A DNA stretch of 25,782 nt from Asterionellopsis glacialis (Eukaryota; Bacillariophyta; Plagiogrammaphyceae; Rhaphoneidales; Asterionellopsidaceae), in assembly GCA_014885115.2 (NCBI GenBank), contig WKLE02000835.1, forward strand, positions 22,465 through 48,246, written 5' to 3'. Below the pieces are notes generated by a model. It did not search any database and was not told where the DNA came from. It saw only the letters and a list, made by a program, of their open reading frames with translations. Made by a program: the position numbers and the translations under genes. Shown here piece after piece: positions 19,199-25,782 of the stretch. Numbering within the stretch: the stretch's first letter is position 1; the number at the start of each line of letters is the position of its first letter.

Positions 19199-19792
19199 TT
19201 ACATTTCCGACTTACTGTTACTAATTATTTGACCCAGAATGCGTGAGCGCTCTTTTACCCAATTGTTCAATTCCGGAGTCAAATCTGGCGAATCAAGGCT
19301 CTTTAGGCGTAAAATTTCTTTCTTGATATCAGCAATCCCTCTTGGACTCCATTTCTCTAGATATTTTTTTGCCTTCTCGCTACAAGTTGAATCAGGTGAA
19401 GTTATTTGGCACTTTTGCGACAATATGCTGTCAATAAACCGAGCCAGAGAATCATATGCTTGACTTCCGTTGTACTTATGTTCAGCCCCATTGTGCCAAT
19501 ACTGTATTGCGTAACATCCCCTTTCTGCGCCGTGTTCTTCACACAGCTCCCTCTCCTTTCCACAATCCACATTTCCAATAAAAACTGAATCATTTTCAAG
19601 AGTAGCTAACTTGTCCCAATCCTCTTGAGTTCTCGCGCATTTAGTACACCAGTCTTGACAGAACTTGACCATCCCATTCTTTCCGGATTCTACCAGCTGC
19701 TTTAACCTTACCGAAGTGAGTTCCTCTGCTGAAGTTGATAACCCAAGACACAGGATGATAAGAGCCTGAAACATATAGGACTGAAAATCCAT
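19199..19792 (-). CDS. Secreted thioredoxin/PDI-like protein with WCTKC motif (197 aa)
   Basis: Predicted secretory-pathway thiol-disulfide protein. Residues 1-22 form a hydrophobic signal peptide (MFQALIILCLGLSTSA). A thioredoxin fold follows: VKFCQDWCTKCARTQEDWDKLA carries the redox pair C49/C52 (C-T-K-C rather than the C-G-H-C of PDI), then VFIGNVDCGKERELCEEHG as the second beta strand region. The segment RGCYAIQYWHNG aligns with the conserved R-G-x-P-T strand but has Y94 where the cis-proline belongs. Extra cysteines are C45, C77, C84, C93, C128 and C137. Potential N-glycosylation sites are at N67 and N108. The C-terminal ~60 residues form a helical tail (KYLEKWSPRGIADIKKEI...), reminiscent of the ERp29-type C-terminal domain but not assignable. 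There is no KDEL-type ER retention signal (ends SKSEM). Single exon; ATG at 19792. Confidence 0.82.
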   Translation of the reverse strand: MDFQSYMFQALIILCLGLSTSAEELTSVRLKQLVESGKNGMVKFCQDWCTKCARTQEDWDKLATLENDSVFIGNVDCGKERELCEEHGAERGCYAIQYWHNGAEHKYNGSQAYDSLARFIDSILSQKCQITSPDSTCSEKAKKYLEKWSPRGIADIKKEILRLKSLDSPDLTPELNNWVKERSRILGQIISNSKSEM

Positions 19793-20149
19793 TTGGAACA
19801 GTCAGTGTCGGAACACAATGGACGACGGTTTATGACGATGAAAATTATCTCGAATACAAAAGCTTAATTATGATCTACGAATGCACTTTTTTTTACAGAT
19901 CCCGGAGCGTCGCACTATCGACGTCTTTTCAAATGCGTCGATGTTTACAAGTTGCGAAGTCGATGTGATCTGTATGTCTGTTGTCATTTTTGTAACTTTT
20001 TTCCAGGAGCTTCAGTGTGGTTTCTTGTTTTTCTCGCTCTTGGCTGGGCGCCTGCCTGCCTGGCGGAGACGAGTACCTTGCGTTCCCGAACCTGCTTATA
20101 GATTTCACACAGTTTGTATACCAGGTATGTGCAACGCTGCGTTTCACAA

Positions 20150-20192
20150 GTACCCGGTACAGTACCACGTTCCAAATCCTGGTACCAGGTAC
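20150..20192. repeat. GTAC-rich palindromic island
   Basis: Five GTAC tetramers occur in about 43 bases. They include GGTACAGTACC (20156-20166) and the perfect 12-bp palindrome CCTGGTACCAGG (20178-20189). The words GGTAC(A/T)GTACC and CCTGGTACC both recur at 1114-1124 and 1049-1057, so the two islands look like degraded copies of one repeat. Confidence 0.5.
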
Positions 20193-20263
20193 GGATAGTC
20201 CAATATTTATTTTTTGGATATTTTGAACGTGACATCATATTCATTCCCACCAGTGGTTTCAGA

Positions 20264-20301
20264 TGAGAGGATAAGGACAGATGGCTTGGTCTTTCCTCTC
20301 A
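20264..20301. repeat. Inverted repeat, 8-bp arms
   Basis: TGAGAGGA (20264-20271) and TCCTCTCA (20294-20301) are perfect reverse complements around a 22-base spacer, in intergenic DNA upstream of the thioredoxin-like gene and downstream of the protease gene. It could be a transcript hairpin, or chance. Confidence 0.4.
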
Positions 20302-20751
20302 GTCTTGGATTGAACAAACAGTAAGTCCCATAGTTAGAAAGTAGATACTAATCATCTACTAGCCAGAGGACGCTACCTTCACAATAATATGTACTCTCCA
20401 GAGAGACTGGACCATTGCGAATCATTTGGTTTTCATACAACATGGCAAATCATACTATGTATATAACACAGAAGAAAATGCTTGCAGGTGTACTCCAATT
20501 TGGTGCCATCCTTTCTCGGACATTGCGTAACAGCGTTTTAAATTACTAATTCCTCGCCAGTGGGTACTGTCAAGTTAAAAATAGGAGGGATTCCAAGAGA
20601 CACTTTTTTGGACGGCTTAAAAATAATATCTTGATGCCAATATGCAGATGGTTTTGAAAATGAAAGTATCTATATTTTCTACATAGACTTAGACTAAGTA
20701 AAACAACAAGGTAGGGTGGGTGAAGAAGAGAGACTGTGCAATTTTTTGTCG

Positions 20752-22569
20752 TTAGGCTGTTGTGCATCCTCCTCTGCTTAAACGTCCGAATGATTTTTCA
20801 CATCCATGTTCGTTCAGAAAGTTGTATGCTTTCTTTGCTTGAACGATGCCATATCCATAATCCCAATCACATCCATCGATACCTGCATCCCTGGCTGATA
20901 CTGCAAGAGCATATCGAATTTGATGATTTGTACATTGAGGAAAGTGACTCCAAACCAAGGCAGCTACAGCAGCTACATGTGGTGTTGCCATACTTGTACC
21001 AGTGTAGTAACTATAGGTATATTCTGGTTCATCACCGATCCGATATCCAATACTAACTTCCTTGTTTTCAAAATTTTGAATTAATTCTAACCCTCTCTCT
21101 TCCGTCAATGCTACCGCTGGTATTTTCGTATAGGCCCCCCATGCACCACTCACTGACCCATCACTAAAGATAATAGCTCCGACACCACCCTGTTCTTCGC
21201 AAATAGTTATCAGTTGGCTCAATGAAAATTTTACTGTACGGAGCATCATGCAAATAAAATTACCATTGCCCTCAAGTCCCTTGGGATCTTCGCAACCATT
21301 CTCTGCATCTCCACAATACACGAGTTCACCTGTTGCATCTTTTCGTAATGATCTTTGTAATTGGTAGGCAGGATAGCTAAAGGTGTCTGTATGGACTGCA
21401 CTATTGCTAACTGTTGTAGAAAGAATCCTATACCCAGGTGCAGCCAGTTCCACCTGAGGACTGTAGTTTGAACCTTCCCAATATCTTCCCCAAGCGTAGA
21501 CGGCAGCCACTGAAATAACATCGGGGTGTGAGGCAGGATAGGAATGTTGTTTCTTGCCATTATTGCCAGATGCTGCTACGATAATAATACCTCTATTTTG
21601 AACCAAATCTGCATACAATTCCTTAGCTCTCTCGGTCATGCCACCTCCACCTAAACTCAAACTAATAACCTTGGCACCTGCTGCAGCACATTGTTCTACA
21701 GCATCCAAAATATCGGATTCAAATGCTCTTGATTCGTCACTAAGACCGCGTGTGATGTGCAGTCCGATACCAGTTGAAACTCCTCTTACGCCCTTACCAT
21801 TTTCTGATATAGCGGCCACAACGCCAGCGATATGTGATCCATGACCGTTCACATCGCTATCCCACTTCCAAACTTCTGTATTCTTGTAAGCATTGAGAGC
21901 TGAATCACCTGTTACATCCTTAGGCAAGTCAAAATGGTCAATAGCATACCCCGTATCGCAAAGACACACTTTAGGTGGAGATGGTCCTATTTCGAGTTGA
22001 TCAGCTTCTACCATAGAAATGCCATATGGTACTTTCTCATCTTCCCAACCAAGATGACGATGGTGAGAATCATCCAAAAAGGAATTCTCCGAAGCAGACC
22101 CTAGAAAAATTTCACTAATCGTTGATAAGCCATCCATTTCGTAATCTTGTTCTATGGACTCGATACAATCCATATTTCTTAGTGTCTGCAAGGCACTATA
22201 GGTAAGTGTGGCTATCACAGTACTTTCATTTTCATACGATTTCAATATTTCTGTAGCGATGATGTCGACTTCGTCCTTGCCTTCCTGACAAGAATAGCGT
22301 ACAACAGCTCGCACTTCATATTCGTCCATCATTTTGCGCTCAGGTTTCCGGTCAAAGGAACTTGATGAAAAAGAAGAATCATCATAGTGGATTTGTTCTT
22401 CTCTTACATCAATCTTGTCACTGTTTCGTCGTAACATCTTATTCTGTAACGTTTCTTCTTCCTCAATGTTTCGCGTCAAAACTTCACGTTGACTGGTGTA
22501 TCCATGACTAACTCTCCCAAGCATTGACAAAGAAAGGAGGAGGAAATGTTTGCTACAAGTCCACGTCAT
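20752..22569 (-). CDS. Secreted subtilisin-family (S8) serine protease with PA insert (605 aa)
   Basis: Endopeptidase of the subtilase family. The first in-frame ATG is at 22569; upstream codons to 22737 are open but contain no ATG. The order is: signal peptide (about 1-24, KHFLLLSLSMLGRVSHG); an I9-like inhibitory propeptide at about 80-150 (EVRAVVRYS...SIEQDYEMDG); then the catalytic domain. The triad is D205 in CLCDTGYAID, H243 in NGHGSHIAG (S replacing the usual T) and S526 in GTSMATPHVAA, with the oxyanion N336 in AASGNNG. All residues needed for activity are present. An insert at about 400-510, between the VELAAPG strand and the Ser motif, has the look of a protease-associated domain (GAIIFSDG...IPAVALTEERG). 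The C-terminus is short, with no membrane anchor. It is probably self-processed and exported or vacuolar. Single exon. Confidence 0.95.
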   Translation of the reverse strand: MTWTCSKHFLLLSLSMLGRVSHGYTSQREVLTRNIEEEETLQNKMLRRNSDKIDVREEQIHYDDSSFSSSSFDRKPERKMMDEYEVRAVVRYSCQEGKDEVDIIATEILKSYENESTVIATLTYSALQTLRNMDCIESIEQDYEMDGLSTISEIFLGSASENSFLDDSHHRHLGWEDEKVPYGISMVEADQLEIGPSPPKVCLCDTGYAIDHFDLPKDVTGDSALNAYKNTEVWKWDSDVNGHGSHIAGVVAAISENGKGVRGVSTGIGLHITRGLSDESRAFESDILDAVEQCAAAGAKVISLSLGGGGMTERAKELYADLVQNRGIIIVAASGNNGKKQHSYPASHPDVISVAAVYAWGRYWEGSNYSPQVELAAPGYRILSTTVSNSAVHTDTFSYPAYQLQRSLRKDATGELVYCGDAENGCEDPKGLEGNGNFICMMLRTVKFSLSQLITICEEQGGVGAIIFSDGSVSGAWGAYTKIPAVALTEERGLELIQNFENKEVSIGYRIGDEPEYTYSYYTGTSMATPHVAAVAALVWSHFPQCTNHQIRYALAVSARDAGIDGCDWDYGYGIVQAKKAYNFLNEHGCEKSFGRLSRGGCTTA

Positions 22570-22857
22570 TTTAGTTTTTTGGATAGAGATGATGGGTAGC
22601 GAGTGCACTTTTTTGTCTTTGCTTTTGTATTTCAACGTTGTCGTCGATAAATATGTTGGGTTAACAAGAAATGCTTCCAGCGCACCTTCAAAGTCCGTGA
22701 CAGAATAGTAATGGTCTCTCACAAAAGTGGCCACCAAAAATTAAAAAATATGTGCGTTAGCAGACATCCAGGAAATATTTCACCGATTCACATGCAAGAA
22801 ATGTTAAGTAATGATGTCGTGGAAAATCATCGATTTTGTCCAAGACTACTAAACTAG

Positions 22858-22870
22858 TCTACTAGAGAGA
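22858..22870. repeat. Copy of the CTAGTAGA inverted-repeat word
   Basis: TCTACTAGAGAGA is the exact reverse complement of TCTCTCTAGTAGA at 1350-1362. Here the palindrome is imperfect (GTCTACT/GAGAGAC flanks). It lies about 290 bp upstream of the protease ATG. Confidence 0.5.
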
Positions 22871-22981
22871 CTATCAAAGCTAAACAGATTTTTTCTCAAC
22901 CGTGCGTGCATGCGGGAAAACTACTGAAATCTGCGGAGGGAAAGCTGCGTCCGAACTTGTAGGTCTCACCAGTACTTGTCA

Positions 22982-23001
22982 CATTTAACGCTCATTTAAC
23001 G
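22982..23001. repeat. Tandem direct repeat CATTTAACG x2
   Basis: Two exact 9-base copies are separated by CT (period 11 bp, about one helical turn), roughly 415 bp upstream of the protease start. The second copy continues into TAACGG, a MYB-type core. Possible transcription-factor pair site; inference only. Confidence 0.4.
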
Positions 23002-23474
23002 GCATTACCACCATGTATGGGATACTGGATGAAAATTTTTGAGGTGGCAACCGACAAGGAAAGATTAATTTTAGATCACATTTTTGTTTGAAGCATAACA
23101 GGATTTGATACAATAATATGGATTGGGACTATATCGTTCACACTTAAAAACTCTGTTCATGTATATACCATTTATCGACTCGAGATCGTCACCTACAGCA
23201 TTATAATTAGAGAAAAATGCGTTGGTCAACAAGGCGGTGAACTAAAATGTATTGTATATTAAAAAATAATTTAGAATACATATTCTAAGGAATGGTCTTT
23301 TGCTCATTTTTATTATGTATATACTTATGTCCAAGGTGTGCATTTTCAACTAATTTAGATTCGTTAGCCTTCGAACATAAATTCAGATATTATACTTTGT
23401 TCTCGAGATTTTGAAACGATGTAGGGGGGGATACAAAAATACATGTGATAAACCTTGTGCGTTATATTGTACCG

Positions 23475-23990
23475 CTAGTGTACTCTTTCTTTCTTTTCAA
23501 TAGTCTTTAGACTTGCAATAAATCCCAAATTAGGGTTTGCCCCTGGCCGTCCCGCTCGGATTGTATCCATGGCTTCTTCCAGGGAAAGTCCGGACTTTGA
23601 AATTAGCCATGCTGCACAAAGGGCTGACGACCGCGAAATACCTTGGGCGCAATGAACCAAACACGTACCCCCAGATGAAATAGTATCATCTATTTCTTGT
23701 AATGTTTTAGACAAGGCATCCGAAAGAAAGGGTGCTTTTGGGTTGTCACACAATTCCCAAACGACGTGATGGATTTCTAATGACGATGCTTCGTAATTTT
23801 TCTTCAAAACATCTTTTGCGAAACGAATCAAACTTGGCGACGAAAGGACAGTTATGACTGTAACATTGGTAGCAGCAGCTGTGCCATTCTGGTCTTTTAA
23901 TAAATCGAGATGCTTCAAGGATGAGAGACTACCGATCCACAAACCTGGAACTATCATTCCCATGCAATGAACGGATTTTTGCGATTCCAT
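23475..23990 (-). CDS. Dual-specificity protein phosphatase, compact (171 aa)
   Basis: Protein-tyrosine/serine phosphatase of the DSP class. The fold begins almost at once, with IVPGLWIGSL at 13-22 matching the DSP start 'I.p.lyiGs'. The catalytic loop HCAQGISRS (113-121) gives nucleophile C114 and R120 of C-x5-R. The candidate general acid is D82 in ELCDNP. The closing RPGANPNLGFIASL (148-161) matches the DSP 'RP...PN.GF..QL' helix. It consists of the catalytic domain alone: no MAPK-docking, membrane or targeting segment, so it belongs with small atypical DSPs and is probably soluble. The substrate cannot be inferred. ATG 23990 has a good context (caaaATGg). Single exon. Confidence 0.93.
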   Translation of the reverse strand: MESQKSVHCMGMIVPGLWIGSLSSLKHLDLLKDQNGTAAATNVTVITVLSSPSLIRFAKDVLKKNYEASSLEIHHVVWELCDNPKAPFLSDALSKTLQEIDDTISSGGTCLVHCAQGISRSSALCAAWLISKSGLSLEEAMDTIRAGRPGANPNLGFIASLKTIEKKERVH

Positions 23991-24794
23991 TTTGTGCTTG
24001 ATAGAGTTGCTTGTGTTGTTCTTAGAAGTAGTCTTTTACGACACCTTTCTACTACAACCTACAGATACAACTTTTCAATGTGTGGTTCGTTGGTCTTTAA
24101 TAATATTGTATGATACTTCAAATTGTGAAGTGTCAATCCTGGATCTCTCTGAGTTCACTGTTGACGTCGAAAGCCTTTCATGCCAATGACTTCTGGTTCT
24201 CGGATACATGAACACGATGCCGATACGAGCATGCTTGTTCGAAATAATGTAGGACCTAATTGTATTCATGTCAAGAAGTGAGAAGACACCATCAACTGTG
24301 GTGGACGTCATAAAATCTGAAATCTACAACACTTGTTGCTTTTTTCTCTGACAGAATTTTCTACGCAATTAACAGCAGCGACGGACAGACGTGATGTTTT
24401 TGAATGAAATTCGTGCGTTCAAGCGTTCGGAGGCAACTTTTGATTTGATCGAATTTCAAAATCAGTTTCATCTCGTGACTTTGATTGGTGGACAGGTCAT
24501 TCTGGGATGGACGTATGCATTTCCTGCCACTTGTGTTTTTCGCCTTGTTGTTTTTTGTATTCGCCTTTGTTCTTTGACAACAACTGATGTCTCAGTCTGA
24601 CTACGTCCAGGACAGACCTAATAGTAGGACTTTCTCGCAATCAGTAGCACTGATTCATTACATCTCAGCGAACGCCTCTATCCAAGAAAAGGAAAGAAGC
24701 TTACTACAATTACTGTTGTAATCTTTTCCTGGTAACGTCGGATTTGCGCTCCAAGGAAAGACAAAGTTTTAGCTAAAGAACTCAAAATTTCCAA
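23991..24794. other. Divergent intergenic region
   Basis: About 800 bp separates the divergent phosphatase and reductase genes. A hairpin GATACTTCA-AATTG-TGAAGTGTC lies at 24112-24134 (one G:T pair). A + strand frame from ATG 24394 to 24600 (68 codons) reads plausibly as protein at first (NEIRAFKRSEATFDLIEFQ) but matches nothing known. It might be a small gene or an upstream exon, or chance. No other structure was recognised. Confidence 0.4.
24112..24134. repeat. Hairpin-forming inverted repeat
   Basis: GATACTTCA (24112-24120) pairs with TGAAGTGTC (24126-24134) over nine positions, with one G:T wobble and a 5-base loop. It lies in the region shared by the phosphatase and reductase 5' sides; no function assigned. 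Confidence 0.4.
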
Positions 24795-25782
24795 ATGAAG
24801 ACGTTCAATGTTTTTTTCTGCTCCATTATTTTGACCCAAATATGTGGTCTAGATGCTTTGGCAGCTGCGATGCGTTCGTGCTCCATTGTTACTGGAGCAA
24901 ACGGATATCTTGGGAAAGAAATTGTTGCTGAATTGCTACGACAAAATGAAGAGGTCCGTCCAGATGAAATTATTTGCCTTGTGCGGCCTACCCGAGTGTC
25001 TAGCGAGGAAGCATACTGGGCAGAAGAGTCTTGTGTCAGCGTGATGCCGTATGATATGCTTGATGGAGGCCATACACTTTCAAATGCGTTGAAAGTTGCA
25101 TGTAGCGAAAAAAACGATTGCACTACAGATGTCTGTGTCTATCATGTAGCTTCTGTCTTTGGACCGACAGCAAACCATGAACAGACAGCATTAGACAATG
25201 TCAAGGGTACTGAAGATGTTGTTAAGGCTATTGCAGAATTTTCGAGTGAACGGTGTAAACCTAAGCTTATTGTGACATCATCTATGGCAGCTGTTCGAGC
25301 ATCAGGCCAGGAACCTTTGAATGGAAAATTTTATACAAGTGATGATTGGAATACGCGTAGTAAATTGGGTGCCAACTGGGGTGCTAGCTACCAATGGTCC
25401 AAGGCAGAATCTGAACGTAGAGCAAGATCTCTCTCTGCAAAGCTAAATGTTCCAATGGTATCCATGTGCCCATCATTTATATTTGGGCCTCCATCCTCCA
25501 AGGACAGCAATTCATTTTCCATCCAATTAGTTGGACAATGGGTTCGCGGGGAATCAGATGTGCAGTCAAGGCTCTGCGTAGATGTTAGAGATGTGGCCAA
25601 AGCACATGTTGCGGCCATGGCAAGCCCTGGCGCAATGGGAAAACGATATATTGTTTCATCAGAGGCACGCATTCCTTCTCAAGATATGGCTGACGCATTG
25701 AAGAAAATATGTAAGGAATCTGGCATGGGAGACCCAGAAAAAATTACTTTTGACTCTGACTTTGATGGAGGTGCAATCAAGA
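24795..25782 (+). CDS. Extended SDR / dihydroflavonol-reductase-like NAD(P)-dependent reductase, 3' end cut off
   Basis: The ATG at 24795 opens a frame that runs off the right edge after 329 codons. Residues 1-25 are a hydrophobic leader (FNVFFCSIILTQICG...ALAAAM), suggesting entry into the secretory pathway. It lacks the phenylalanine after the cleavage site expected of a diatom plastid signal. The Rossmann fold follows: TGANGYLG (33-40, the G-x-x-G-x-x-G nucleotide loop), CLVRP (61-65), VYHVAS (115-120, like the DFR 'FHVA' strand), IVTSSMAAV (159-167) and the catalytic YQWSK (199-203, Y-x3-K). CPSFIFGPP (225-233) and CVDVRDVAKAHVAAM (261-275) are the substrate-lobe signatures of dihydroflavonol/cinnamoyl-CoA/sterol-dehydrogenase-like SDRs. 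The substrate is unknown. The frame is uninterrupted to the edge. A start at M26 would remove the leader. Confidence 0.92.
   Translation, partial: MKTFNVFFCSIILTQICGLDALAAAMRSCSIVTGANGYLGKEIVAELLRQNEEVRPDEIICLVRPTRVSSEEAYWAEESCVSVMPYDMLDGGHTLSNALKVACSEKNDCTTDVCVYHVASVFGPTANHEQTALDNVKGTEDVVKAIAEFSSERCKPKLIVTSSMAAVRASGQEPLNGKFYTSDDWNTRSKLGANWGASYQWSKAESERRARSLSAKLNVPMVSMCPSFIFGPPSSKDSNSFSIQLVGQWVRGESDVQSRLCVDVRDVAKAHVAAMASPGAMGKRYIVSSEARIPSQDMADALKKICKESGMGDPEKITFDSDFDGGAIK

Larger units (their letters stand above)
19793..20751. other. Intergenic region with GTAC-rich island and hairpin
   Basis: About 960 bp lies between the protease stop and the start of the thioredoxin-like gene. It holds a GTAC-rich palindromic island (20150-20192) and an inverted repeat TGAGAGGA/TCCTCTCA (20264-20271 and 20294-20301). 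A small inverted repeat GTAGAT...ATCTAC lies near 20340-20360. Overlapping frames on both strands around 19881-20250 are proline/arginine/cysteine-rich without family resemblance, and I do not call them genes. Confidence 0.45.
22570..23474. other. Intergenic region upstream of the protease gene
   Basis: No gene is supported. Elements seen: the word TCTACTAGAGAGA (22858-22870, reverse complement of 1350-1362); a tandem direct repeat CATTTAACG at 22982-22990 and 22993-23001, containing a MYB-like TAACGG; and an inverted repeat TTAGAATA-CA-TATTCTAA at 23271-23288 in a very AT-rich stretch (about 23080-23470) that should hold the 3' end of the phosphatase mRNA. Confidence 0.45.

Noticed and set aside
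19881..20198. 105-codon + strand frame upstream of the thioredoxin-like gene
   Set aside because: It covers the GTAC-rich repeat, is also open on the other strand, and its composition is not protein-like.
22570..22737. 56-codon N-terminal extension of the protease
   Set aside because: It starts at TTG with no internal ATG, and the ATG at 22569 is followed directly by a signal peptide.

Overview
The window reads as a gene-dense nuclear locus of a unicellular eukaryote, most likely a diatom or related stramenopile. This is inferred from the compact spacing, ten short GT-AG introns of 71-100 bp (donors mostly GTAAG or GTACG), moderately AT-rich intergenic DNA, and strictly eukaryotic proteins (nucleoporin, exocyst, HECT ligase, bromodomain). 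I see no operon signals, rRNA, recognisable tRNA, CRISPR array or transposon coding sequence.

Layout. 541-900 (-) encodes a small two-helix membrane protein of unknown family. 1754-2827 (+) is a single-bromodomain protein. It converges on a 5.5 kb intronless gene, 3172-8706 (-), for a Nup160/Nup120-type scaffold nucleoporin. That gene shares a 551 bp divergent promoter region with 9258-10669 (+), a one-intron gene for a nucleolar ribosomal-L1-domain protein (RSL1D1/Cic1 type). 11420-14272 (+) is a six-exon EXO70 exocyst gene. 14793-19162 (+) is a five-exon HECT E3 ubiquitin ligase of the UBE3B/UBE3C/Hul5/UPL7 class. It converges, with only 36 bp between stop codons, on 19199-19792 (-), a secreted thioredoxin/PDI-like protein. 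20752-22569 (-) is a secreted subtilisin-type protease with propeptide and PA insert. 23475-23990 (-) is a compact dual-specificity phosphatase. 24795 to the right edge (+) is the 5' part of an extended short-chain dehydrogenase/reductase (dihydroflavonol-reductase-like) with an N-terminal hydrophobic leader.

The genes serve ordinary, separate cell functions: chromatin reading, nuclear pore, ribosome assembly, secretion, ubiquitination, secretory-pathway redox and proteolysis. I find no convincing multi-gene system. The most unusual signals are non-coding. One is a family of short inverted repeats (arms CTCTA.../...TAGAG, several followed by AGGTCTC) at four intergenic places. The other is a pair of GTAC-rich palindromic islands about 19 kb apart that share words. 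At protein level, the thioredoxin-like protein lacks the cis-proline, and the L1-domain protein ends in a separate conserved-looking GYVF...GYY module.
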